The notes beneath the pieces were generated by a model, which had not been told where the DNA came from, did not search any database, and was given only the letters and a program-made list of their open reading frames with translations. A program made the position numbers and the translations under genes. This document shows positions 36,201 to 47,836 of a DNA stretch of 64,000 nucleotides, piece after piece (position 1 is the first letter of the stretch; each line of letters starts with the position of its first letter). Origin of the DNA: Rallus limicola (Eukaryota; Chordata; Aves; Gruiformes; Rallidae); the NCBI GenBank assembly GCA_022605955.1, contig JAKCOZ010000001.1, forward strand, positions 102,952,211 through 103,016,210, given 5' to 3'.

Positions 36201-39200
36201 TTACTTAAAAATTAAGGTGAAAATCTTTTTTGATGTCTCAGGCACAAGATATGTGAAATTTTCCTATGAGGAGAGGAAACTTTGTATTTACAAGAAAACA
36301 ATGATATTCCATGTACACTCAAGGGAAAATTCCCCACAAAGCCTCATTTCAGTGATTAAAGTGGTATCGCACCACATGGTTTAGATTTAAGAGAGCTGAA
36401 CTACCTAAAGATTTTTTAAGACCAGCAAGCCCAAACGTTGAGCTATTTATGGCAGTTGTAACTTTCTACTCCCTGCGATAACTTCATCTGAGTTCCTCAG
36501 GGAACCATTTTGTGGTTGCTGTCAACATAAACATGTATAGATTACTTCGCTTTCACCACATTCCAGCAATTCTTAGCTTTTCCCATGACCCCATTTCCAC
36601 TTCTACTTCCAAGATCATGACCCTCACTTGGGAATAACATTTGCTCAAAGATAGTCTTCCAACCAGTGCACTACCCAAACAAATGAACTATGTGTTGAGC
36701 AAAACCACATGACTGCAAAGGGGGATCTGAGCCATAGCTCCAAAACCTTTCCCTAAGGAGAAATGACCTGTGAATAATCCAAGCTCGATTCTGTCAGCTT
36801 TCTCAACAGCATATACATTATGCCATAGAGCTATGGGCTGATATCCCTTACATGACCTCCCCAAATCCACCCTACTACTTAATGATGATGAACTCAAAAG
36901 CAATTGTCTACAGCAGAAGGTATGTCAAACATTGGCAGTGAAAGTGAGCCAGTGTCCTTCATCTCATATCCTCAAGTGAGATATTCAACAGTCTTACTGT
37001 TTTTAATTATATTTAGCCCATGAGGTAGCATTATTTCCCTTATATATGTGTTATATCATGCCCATCATTACTCTGAGCACTGTAAACGAGGCTGCTATAA
37101 CATCAGCTTTTTTATTTTTCACTGAAGTAAATCGCCCCTATATTTAAAAGGTCTAGAAATGAACTTTTCTGATTTCAAACCCACTGACAACAAGTTTTAA
37201 AAATTCTGGCTGAGCCACTCAAACCCAGAAGAGAATTGGGAGCAGAGTGACAATGCTTTGTTTCCAGTACAACTCTCAGAAATTTGCTCTGAGAAGGCCC
37301 AAGTGCTCTCCCCCTAGTTATGTTCATTAAAGCTGGAGTGGTTCCATTCATGACAGCACAACAGAAATCAAAACCTGGCTTGGAGCCTTGAATCTTCATG
37401 TTTCAGCTACTCACAGCAGAAGAGGCCCTTGGAAGTTAGTGGTCTTAGCATGTGGTCTGGGATGAAGCAATTCCAGTTCCAAAGCAATAAAAGACAAGAA
37501 AATGGCTGCTTTGAGATGAAGTCAGTGCTGAAGAATGACAGAGTATTGGGTTGCTGGCATTATAACCACAGGTCCTCAGGCATAGTAACTGTGGTTGTTT
37601 GAGATAGTCTGTGCACATGTACCAGAATATGCCATGACCTGGAAACTTTCTGGATAACTGAAAGTCTCTGTGTTACTACATATGCATTGGACTTCAGTCC
37701 TCATTGTCCCTTCATTGCTCCCTATACGTAGGTGTTCACCCTCGTGTTAAGGAGACCCTCATCTAAAGCAGGAAAGTAAGGGAGAACAAGCATTTCAATC
37801 CAAGCCAGCAGAACCAACTTGTACAGCTGGCAGCCTTCGTTCCTTAAAAGGATCTATGTTTTTTTTTAATTTTGTGATTGACAAAGTTTCAATGAAATAG
37901 CAATTACTAGCCTGCTCTTATGTACAGAGTATGTGACCTGATGGGTACATCTACTGAAAATTCTGATTGTAGATAATAAAGGCACTCAGCCTTTTGTAGC
38001 TGTCCTAGCTAAAAGTGGAAGGAGTACATAAATCAGGAGAACTGAACCTCACCTGACTTCTTGCAGAATGGATGCACAGTCCATCTGAACAGGCATGTAA
38101 CAATGCATCCAAGTTTTACAGGCAATCGTGTAAATTATTTGGTCCTGTGAGTAGCAGAAAAAGGGTGGTTTTTTGGAACCAAAACAGTTCAGTCTTCCTG
38201 TGTTTGAAATGAGAATGTAGACAAACTACCAATGAACATGAAGAAAAATTTCTGTGGATGTCATGAGCCAGTGGCCACAACAAAATCCAGATGAATAAAT
38301 TAGTAGGTTGGATGTGGAGATCCCATCTAGAGGAATTTTAGTCACCCGAGACTTGTTCTCTCAGAAGACTACTTGATTAAAAGATTTATCTTTTTCACTC
38401 CATTTACCTTTTACATTCCAGTGTTACATCAAGACCATTTCTGATTCTGATGGTATAACAATGAGAAAAGTCAACTTTCATACCTCCTTCCTAACAGTGC
38501 ATACACTTCACAGAGATCAAAATCTGTATTAACTTTCTGACTGTTTATATTTTAACTTTAGACTCAACTTTAAATTTCCTGACTTTCCAGTATTTTGTTA
38601 TAGACAAAATTCTGCCTTGTTTTAGTCTACTTTCTGCCTGCTGTTCTGCCTTTGATGCTGTGTTACATGTCATGTGCAAGAGACGGAAGGGAACTTTCCT
38701 AGCACAGAGTAACATCTCACAGGTGAGTGACGATGTAAGTTAAGTTTTGATGTATAAAACACTAAATAAAACACTTTGTTATATATTACATATGTAAAAT
38801 AAAAATACAAAAGCTTCTGCAATCTTCTTGCGAGTGTTATAAGGAAAAATTAGAAAGTATAGTGTGATGATGTCTAGTATTCTTCTTAGCCAGATGAACT
38901 AACTCTGGAAAAATCTAGATAATGTCAATATGTTGTATGGTTTAATTGAAAACAATCAGCAAACAAACTGAATGGAGGATGCCACAGACCTTCATACACA
39001 TTGGCACTATATGAACTGTAGAAGTTGAGTATTTTTTCATGGTATACCTTTATCTATCCTTTCCAGTTTTATTCCCTTAAACTTCCTGAGAAGCCAGTAA
39101 AATATCCTTCATCCTTCTGTGAAGTTTCCTCACAGTGTGCCTCTTTCCATAAATAACAACAGCAAATAATTATTCATACACTTCAAAGGTTTAAAAGACA

Positions 39201-39840
39201 CAAAATATCAGATATTAGCATCTTTTAAATGCATATTTAAGGGCCATCTTCACATGGTCTAATTTTAAAAATTTTCTTATCAGTGGTTTTTCACAGAAGC
39301 ACCAATTTGGGTGGTCAGCTGGACAAGTTTCACCTTCAGAAACTGAACCTAGACTTAAAATCTAGCCGTTTTTAAGCTGTTGAAGCCAGGCAAATAAAAA
39401 CGTATGCCTCTACAGACATAGCCACTTCTGAAGCTCTAGGCAAGAGATTCCACTTACATGCTATAGTACACAAAACCTTGGTCACCAGCTGTGACCTTTG
39501 GACACAGATTTCAGTACCCATCAACATCACATAGGAATGTTACGTAAAGGGAGAAAACTAAGGATGACATAAGTAAGAAATATAGCTTAACAAAGTAGTT
39601 CTGCAGGAGAATAACTCAGGTTTTCCTATTTCCTTGGCAATAGCCGTAGGCTGTAATGTTAACTACTTGGACATCTGCATCCTTAGAACAATTTATTCCT
39701 TTAGTAACCAGCATAAACAGTGGTGTGCTGCTAGGAACCAGAATATATCACTACTCAACAAAGGCAATTGAATGCAAGGAAAGAACTCAATCTACTTTTA
39801 AATGTAATAATCTTGATTTTAATGCCTGGGAGAGAATTAC

Positions 39841-39863
39841 TTTTTTTCTTTCTTTCTTTCTTT
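39841..39863. repeat. (TTTC)n microsatellite
   Basis: T7 followed by about four CTTT units. Confidence 0.9.
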
Positions 39864-42800
39864 ACACAAAACTGAGAAGGCCATTTTTAAGGTCAGGAAT
39901 TTCCTGAGCTTTTACCACTGTGGGTGTTTTGAGGTCCATTATCTGCATACTTTCACACTGCCCCTGCCGGGACTATTTTTCATTGTTATTAACCTCAAAC
40001 ATGGCACCTGATAAAGGCTAAATCTTGCTTGAAGGCTCAAGCACACAGGCAGCAGTGACACGGAACCCACACCCCAGATGGCATTTCACCCTTAGAAGAC
40101 ATGGAGGAAGCAAGGGAAGCAGGGTGCCAAGCAACCTACATGGATCTGTTTCAATTAGCAGGGCTCCTTGCCAGCCACACGAAATTGAAACAGGCAAAGC
40201 ATGAGGGGTAGCTTTCTGCTGTAACCAGGAACTGCTTTCTGTTTAATTGCTGAGGCAAGTGAATGAGGCTGGATGACCAACTGAAGAAGGTTTTTTTTAT
40301 TTTTATTTTTTATGTTTGTTGTGTTTTTGCCAGGTAGGAAGGAGAGGACGGAAGGAGATCAGAACATCTCAGAGTTCTCCTACTTCATGCTGAGAAATTT
40401 GCTGTTTACATCACAAATATATATGTACCTATGTGAATCATGAGCTCCAGTCATGAAATAGTATTTATATAAGGAATGTGGGAATACTGCAGAGAAACTG
40501 TTATATTAGTTACCCTCACTTAATTCCTGGTCACTTGTGGCTGCTGAAAGGCACCTCCCATTCACAAAGGAAATGCTATGAACTGTTTGGATTCTAGGAA
40601 AAAAACAGTCAGCTGTGGTACCGTGATTTCTTGTTTGTACCAGAAGCACAGAGATGTCCCTCAGATGCCAAGGGAGTGAGGTCTTCTGGGTTGGAGAGCT
40701 ACAACAGGCCTGCTTTGCCAGGGAAATGTGTGACCAATTTTTAAGGTCTGAGTATGACAAGGAGTCTTGTAAAAACTTTTGTCATTTTTCACTGAAACAA
40801 AGGCAGACTGGTCTTGGCTGCGCAACCTGTCTTGCTCTTAGAGGATCAGTTGGGGCAGAAGGAACTCAAAAGATTCCACATTTGTTCTGTTCATGTGTTT
40901 AATTCTATTTTACTCATCTGTGTTGTCTGGAGTACATTCTGTGCTACACAGCCTGAAGTGGATCGTAGAGAGGGAGCAGTGGCATCATCACACAGGGGAA
41001 AATCATTTCTTTGACTTTCATGAGACAGTGCTAGTTGCCTAAAAATAGGACAATGATGAGATCTGATGACTTCCTGGAAGAGAGGCTTTTCATCACCATG
41101 AGTACAGGATTTTGGTTTATTATTCACCTTCTGCAGTTTAAAGAAAAAAACATGGTTGCTGCAGAAGAAGATGAATAAAACTGCAGTCTGTTACTTTCCC
41201 CATACTCACATGAAAGAACAAGCCCCAGGGACATCTGTGATGGGAACCCATCAGTAAATCATTTATCGTAGGTACTGCATGACTGCAGACCTGATCTTGC
41301 CCGTGTTTGCTTCAGTTTGAAGCCACAGGGACTCCTTTGTGATTAATGGAGTAACAGCAGTATTAAAGTGCTCCCATCACCGATCCAAATGCCCAGATGG
41401 CACACAGAGAGACTCTTCAGTGGTTCAAATCTCACTTTCTAAGTTTTGATATGCTGAACTATGGAATAAAAGAAACGTAAAAACAAACAGTAACGGGAAA
41501 GTCCGTAACCATGAACTTCTCAAAGCAGTTTTAAGGAAAACACATTAAAAAGTACCACTAGTTCACAGATCAGCTGTGCAACAGTTCTTATTCCCAATCT
41601 GCAAAAGTGGCTATTTTCCTTGTAAGCGGTATTCATTTCCCGTAGCCAATTTTTTTATAGTGCCACCTGTTCTGGACCAGCAACAGACATTTATAATCTT
41701 ACTGAAAACAAGCCTGCCAATGCACATGTGAGTTCACTACAAATTTGTTCCTGACAGGCTTTTCAGATCCCTCAGGGCAAAGTAAAACTGAGTTCTCTGC
41801 AATGTTATTTAAAACTAGCAAAGGCAATCTGAAAATGCAACTTTGTTTCTCAGTGTTTAGTCACATACAGACCAGAATTCCTATGTACACTTCAGTTCAA
41901 CTCTAGCAGTAGAAGGTGGGCATAATTGTAATTCATTCCCAGTTTCAGAATCTTCTATGTCACCAAAAAGGCCTCATATGGTCTTATTTTGACAAGAATT
42001 AGGCCAAAGATTTTGTGTCCTCAGCATTTTATGATGTAATCAGAGTGCACAGTTGTGAAAAAACCCTAAATGCTCTAAATTGATTTTATAGGCTTTCCTT
42101 GAAATGATTGTAATTCCTCTTGTTACCAGTTTCATCACCATATTTGTCCACTCTATTTTTTGACTCACTACTGCGAGCTATGCACAAACATCTGATCTCA
42201 CTGGTATGTCTATGGGAAGGTAACTGAATGTTTGCAAAGCCACAGCTACATTGACCAGGATGCTAGCACTGATGCTGTACTCTGTTCTACAATAACTTCC
42301 CCCCCTGCCACGCCTTATCTGATAGTAGTGCTAACTAGCAAACCATGCTGCCTTGGAAAATACTTTCCCGTGTGAGTGTGAACTAATGTAAATACAGGGA
42401 GAGTAAATCCCACAGTGAGAGAGTCCAGAAGGAAACGGGCAGAACTCCCATGTTCTCTTTGAAGAAGTACCCACTAACACCACACATCCATAAAAGTTTG
42501 GTATTCACATATTTTAGGGATATTATGCAAAGTGTTAGTGGATTGAGCTTTTAAATTCTTCTCAGAATAATACACATGATCTTCATATTATAATGCATCA
42601 CGGTATAGTGATAGTCTGCTGAGAGTTTTTAAAAGGACTTGAAAAACCACAGAAAATTGAGACACAGTAGTAACACAAAATATGAGCTGCCAATGCAGGT
42701 TTCTGTGGGGTCCTCTCTTTTGCCAAAGAACTGTCATCGACGCACCAGTCCTGAATGGGGACATGTTACTGCTAATACCTCTGTGGTTCATGCTGCTGTA

Positions 42801-43593
42801 CATGCTCCAGAAATTATTTTTCCAGAACAGCTAGCTATCAATAAAGAATAAAGATGAGCTGAAGCAAGGAAAAGATTTTCCTGCCTGCACCCACCTTCCT
42901 CCTCCACATTGTTCCTGTTTGCTTTGCTGTACAGTCATGAGGCTGGCGAGGAGGATGGATGAGCCAGTGGCTACAGCAGGAGACAATCCTTTAAGAGATC
43001 TCCCTTCCCTTCCTAGGTCTGCCTCAAACCGTCTGCCATCCCCAGGCAAATACCTGAGGCCATTTCCACCTTGGCCATGTGACCACTGCAGTGCCTCCTC
43101 TCCGCTCAGAAGAGAGCAGACTGATTGGAGTAGTTAATGGACAGGTGGGAGGGGGCACACAAAGGGACATACAAATATATCGCTGTCAACTATACCATCT
43201 TTGAAATACTTATTCTCATGCCAGCGGCCTGCCTTTTCTGCTTTCCAGTGGACAAACCTGAGAAAACCAGTAAGTGGCAGCCCATAGTTTTCCAGCTAGA
43301 AGATAAGCTTCCCCTCACGTATGCATATTTAACTCCTCTTATAGTGCTACTGAAACATACAAGAAGAGGTATAAAAAAGGAGGAGAAATTAGGAATCCAA
43401 TTATGCATGCTGGCCTGGTAATGGCTTTGATCGGAAGAGCATGTGAATCATGTGTGTGAGTTCTGAAATGAGACTGTGCTCTAAGAAAGAATTCCAACTG
43501 GCTATGGGCAAATGAGTAACAGGAAGGAAAAAACACGAACTGATTATTTTAAGATGTAAGATTTGCAGGATCACATACACATCCCACATACAT

Positions 43594-43608
43594 TTTGTTG
43601 TTGTTGTT
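43594..43608. repeat. (TTG)n microsatellite
   Basis: About five TTG units in tandem. Confidence 0.8.
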
Positions 43609-43808
43609 TAGTTTTGCCAGAGAATTTTTTTCTGCAAAGTAACCTGCAATGACATCACTTGAAAATCCTTCACATTCACACATGCAATAAAGTCACTGAA
43701 AGTACCTGGGGAGTAAATGCTGCCATGTGCCTTACTTGACCAATCAGGCTAAACCTCACAGTCTGGATTTCAAAAATATAAATTCAGGGAAGTGAATTAG
43801 TTTTAAGC

Positions 43809-43830
43809 TTTTTTTTTTTTTTTTTTTTTT
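43809..43830. repeat. Poly(T) tract, 22 bases
   Basis: An uninterrupted run of 22 T. On the minus strand it is a poly(A) run and could be the tail of a minus-strand retrocopy, but the sequence at higher coordinates is not recognisable as one. Confidence 0.95.
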
Positions 43831-44193
43831 AATATGTAGAACAATAACAGAAAAATTATAAACTTTCTTCCTCTTTTTAATTCCAGAATGAGAACAAAAA
43901 ACATCTGCCAAATGTACACTAAGTACCCCTGAAATAAAGATTACTTTGTGAAACATAACCTGGAAGCCACTGGAGCAGGGACACTGCTATTTAAGCAGTG
44001 TTTTTGAAGAAATGGACTGGAATGCTTGGAAAGCAATAACACAAAAAAGTAATGCAAGCTCTGGCAAGCTATGCAAACTATGGTAAAATGGGAGACTAAA
44101 ACCTCATGCTGCAGGGTTTAAATTTTACCTACTAGGGAGGCCAGGAAGCAATTTTTCTCCTAATAACACTGTATAATTGAATAAGTAGACAGT

Positions 44194-44264
44194 GGGTCTG
44201 ATCCAAAGCCTGCTGTTGCTAATGAAGCACTTTGCATTTATTTTCCTGACCTTTGGCTCAAGCC
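44194..44264. repeat. Short foldback repeat remnant
   Basis: GGGTCTGATCCAAAGCC at 44194-44210 is mirrored by CTTTGGCTCAAGCC at 44251-44264, with 12 of 14 positions pairing. It matches the ends of an ancient sauropsid repeat of the GGGCCTGATCCAAAG type. Confidence 0.55.
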
Positions 44265-46901
44265 TGTCCTAGTCAGACAACTGCTCATCTTCCTTTCAGA
44301 TCTGTGCACATTTGCCATTGCTGGAAACAACAATGAAGGCTAGGTGTTTGATTGGCTATCAGACTAGAAAAGAAAAATGCAAACTATTCATGCAAACTCA
44401 ACCCACGTGAAGTTCCCCATAACTGCAGATGTTCAAAGTATGGACATACATCTGTGATCTCTGAGCTTCTTGGCTGCTGAATACAGCATCAGATCTGCTG
44501 GGTTACTTAGACATGCTTTCCTTTCCATAAAGCTTGGCTTCCTGATCTTGGCTCCACCTGGAGAGGAGAGTTCAGATGTCCTTTGAGCTTTTGTTAAGCT
44601 TCTTTAATTGAGAGTACTGGTTTGAGGGAAATGGTGCTCTCCCTTATCAGAGGGGCCAGAAGTACCTATTGTCATATACAGATTTCCATCTGCAGATTGT
44701 GAGCAGGTACAGGTTCATCTGTTGAATGCAGAGGAGGTGACAGAGAAACCAAATTTTCAGTATTAGTCCTGACATATGTGCACCTGCAGCTGTTCCCACT
44801 ACCACCTCTCCTATCACTGCCTAAGGCTGACCCTGCCCTGAAATACAGATATCATCTGGAGATATAAAATATTTCATCTATGAAATATAAGCTCAGAGAT
44901 GAGGTTTGTGGGTGGTTTTGTTTTTTCCTTTGTTCCTACACAGTATGCCCAATAACTAATAAATATTTCCTATCAGCTGGAAACTCTCAGTGGGAACAAT
45001 TATCATAAACTGCAGTAAAATAAATATTGCAAAATCTTCCCTCGGCCTTCTACACTGTTCCAGCAAAGTTAAATGCCAGGGTAAGAAAAGGACAGGAAAG
45101 TTCATGCAACCCAGTACTCACCAGCAGGTTGAAAAAGAGTGCAGGGAGGAAAAGAGGCAGCAAAGAACAGCAGAACTTGTCAAGGCACCCAACCTCCACT
45201 TTAAAATATGGCCAGATGTTGCTCAACAACAGCTGTGCCTAGCCAAGTTAGCTGACTTGGCCCTAGAAAGGCCAGATATGACTTGCAGTCTTCCTACAGT
45301 CAATGGGAAAAGATTCATTTCAAGTAAAGTGCAGGCCCTGGCAATTAACTCTGTCCACTGATAGTGGAAGAAGCCCGAGGAGAGAGCATGACCTAACGCT
45401 TCCAGCCCAGGCAGGTGCCACACTGTGGTGTCACTGTTCCCTGCCACATGCCGGCAGACTGTGAAGACTCTGAAATCTAAAATGTTGCTGGTTGAGATCA
45501 AAAGGATCTGAGTACACAAAAAAACATTCTACTAACCTGCTCTCCTAGCCTTTAAGGTCCTTCCAGCTGACATAGGTGCACAACTGGACTCTTCCAACTC
45601 CTCTACGGCACAGTAGTGCCAGTCTGTCTCAGCTTGTTTTTTCTTGTGAGGTATAGGTACAGCAAGGTGTATACCTTGCTCTCACGCCTCTTATTCTTTC
45701 AGATACCTCATCTCTGTGCACGAATCCCCTCTGAACAGAGCATGCACTCTTCCCATCTGGGGGTTGGGGAGCATCACTCTGGGAGTCACTGCATACACAA
45801 TCTGAGGGTGAGCCATTAAAATGTCCAACTGTAATCTATATGCAGGTTGCTTTCAAGAGTTCAGATTTCAAAGGAGGAAGTGCAGAAAAGGGGTGAGCAT
45901 CTGTTCCTTATATCACTGCAATCAAACTGTTAAATGTCTTTCCCAGACAAAGCAAGTGACCTTCATTTTATATTTTCAAATTGGCACAAGTCAAATGTAG
46001 ATGCTGTATTAATTAAAGATGCCTGTAAGAATGAGTCCTCCTTTAGCTTTTTAATTATAGTTTGCCATGTGTCTTCACATCTTTCAAGGGAAGGCAGACA
46101 GCTCAGTTGTGCTATTACTTTTCTATCTAGGAAATGCAGGTTAAATGGAAAATGAGTAACTCCAAAGCAGAAGTCCTTGAAGAAAATATTTCGGTGTATG
46201 CATCTGGATCCTGAGTATTCACATTGGTCATTGCCACTCTTTGTGGCAAGGAAGCATCTCTTTCTCACCAGTTCTTCAATTCTTTTGGAACATAACTTAG
46301 AGACAAATGGTCCTTTGAAGTTTTCTGTTAATACATAGTCTGCGTCACACGTAACGATTTTTTGCGTCAAGTGCACTAGGCTCTTAGGAATGATTTAAGA
46401 AGCTGTCCATTTCAGGGAGAGCAGCAAGACAGATTTATGTGGGTAATGAGGAATGTTAATAATGATCTTTTTTTTGTGTCAATATTTACTGAAATGTCTT
46501 ATTAATGTCAAAAAAAACCAACCAAAAAACAAGCACAGATTGAGTAAGCGGTTTCTAGCAATGGCTATCCTCTAGAAAGTTTTCCTGCCAATTGCAGAAA
46601 AAGTCTGAAAATGACCTGCCATGGTTTTGATTATTTATACATAGACATAAGTATTTGGACATAAGCATTGCCTGTAATTGATTTTACTAACCTTGCATCT
46701 TGCAGGACTCTAAAGTTTTCCCTAACATCTTTGGTCCTGTCTGATGAGACTAACAAAAGTGCTGGTATTTAAAAGTGGCGCATGACAGAGCTGCAAAGTG
46801 ATCAACCCCAGTGCTTAGTGCAGGCTGTGAGAGTATGACTGTGCAGTTGCTCATCGTGGTTCACGTGATGCCTACAAGCTCCACAGAAATAATTAACCAC
46901 T

Positions 46902-46929
46902 AAAAAAAAAAAAAGAAAAAAAAAAAAAA
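46902..46929. repeat. Poly(A) tract
   Basis: Two A runs of 13 and 14 bases separated by one G. No recognisable retroposon precedes it. Confidence 0.9.
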
Positions 46930-47234
46930 TATCAGTCTGCAGCCACAGAACAAACCAAAGCCTGTAAGAAGGCAACTGAGGAGCAAATGTACAGTAGAGT
47001 CCCCTGCTAGATAAGGACAGACATGGACCCAACCTGCAGCTCAGACTCTTGCCCACCCTCACCTGAAAGGACATGGGTGTGTTATCTTCTATCAGAGTAT
47101 TCTGGTTTAAGATCAGTTAAGGTTCCCGATGAAGCAGGGAGAAGGGGTTATCTGCATTTTTCTAGCACTTTTCTTTAGAAGTCACCTTCGTAAACTCCCA
47201 AGTCGTTTTCCGCATTGCTTTCTCAGTCACTTTG

Positions 47235-47239
47235 ACAGC
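47235..47239. repeat. Left target-site duplication ACAGC
   Basis: Direct repeat of the 5 bp at 47832-47836, immediately outside the TG…CA boundaries of the LTR. Confidence 0.85.
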
Positions 47240-47831
47240 TGTCAGGGTTTTGCCCCAGCCAAAAGCCAAGCATCACACAACCAGTTGCTCTCTAAGAGGG
47301 GGGAAGGGAGGGAGGAATTGGAGGAGGAGGAAGAGATGAAAAAAAATAACAAAAAACACTCCCAAAACCTCATGGGTTGGGATAAGGATAGTTTATGGGG
47401 ATAGCAGAGAAGCAGATGTAATAGTAATAATACTAGAACTTTATAGCAAAATATACAGAACTGGCAGTAGTTTCTCACCAAACCACACAACTCAGGACAT
47501 TCAGCTCAGAGCCATCCCGAAGCCCAAAATCACACATCCTGGACCTGCTTGGTCCTCCCCACACCACATGCTGAGCATGACGTAATTGGCATGGAATACC
47601 CTCTTTGGTTAGTTCTGGTCACCTGTCCTGGCTTTGTCCCCTCCCAGCTTCCCGGGTGCCCCCTACCTGCTTGTTAGCAGGACATCATGAACAACTGAAT
47701 AGTCCCTGACAGCTGGGTAACAACTAAACCATCAGTGTGTTACCAGCACTGCTCTCACCCCAACTCCCAAACAGGGCATTCTACCACCTGCTAGAGGGGA
47801 AATTAACTCTCTCCTAGCTGAAACCAGAACA
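47240..47831. mobile_element. Solo LTR of an avian endogenous retrovirus, 592 bp
   Basis: Begins TGTCAGGGTTTTGCCCCAGC and ends CTGAAACCAGAACA, giving the TG…CA ends of a retroviral LTR. Both sides carry the same 5 bp, ACAGC. Internal landmarks recognised from a widespread bird LTR family are CATGGGTTGGGATAAGGATA, TGCTGAGCATGACGTAATTG and TCACCTGTCCTGGCTTTGTC. The element is solo: no internal viral genes are adjacent. A 5-bp duplication fits a class III (ERVL-like) or some class I integrases better than the 6 bp of alpha- and beta-retroviruses. The CRE-like TGACGTAA at about 47,579 would be a promoter element in the active LTR. A purine-rich stretch lies at 47,290-47,350. Confidence 0.92.
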
Positions 47832-47836
47832 ACAGC
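47832..47836. repeat. Right target-site duplication ACAGC
   Basis: Perfect copy of 47235-47239 directly after the terminal CA of the LTR. Confidence 0.85.

Larger units (their letters stand above)
33246..47239. other. Long AT-rich non-coding stretch, 14 kb
   Basis: No gene recognised. The longest frames are 137 codons (45963-46376, minus) and 123 codons (44990-45361, plus), both within chance expectation and without known motifs. Simple repeats are listed separately, and a decayed foldback repeat lies at 44194-44264. A GC-richer patch at about 42,880-43,150 has an acceptor-like TTTGCTTTGCTGTACAG and a donor-like ACAG|GTGGGA, but the frame between them closes before the donor. Confidence 0.5.

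Noticed and set aside
41287..41365. CTGATCTTGCCC…GAAGCCACAGGGAC as another sauropsid repeat remnant
   Set aside because: Similarity is confined to short words; arms could not be paired convincingly.
43809..43830. Poly(T) run as a retrocopy tail
   Set aside because: No recognisable retrocopy body or target duplication adjoins it; a simple homopolymer is enough.
45545..45600. AAGGTCCTTCCAGCTGAC as a CR1 3' end
   Set aside because: Only one short word matches and the GGTTGGACT and ATTCTATGA landmarks are missing.
45963..46376. 137-codon minus-strand open frame
   Set aside because: One or two frames of this length are expected by chance in the window; no motif, splice context or base-composition change supports it.
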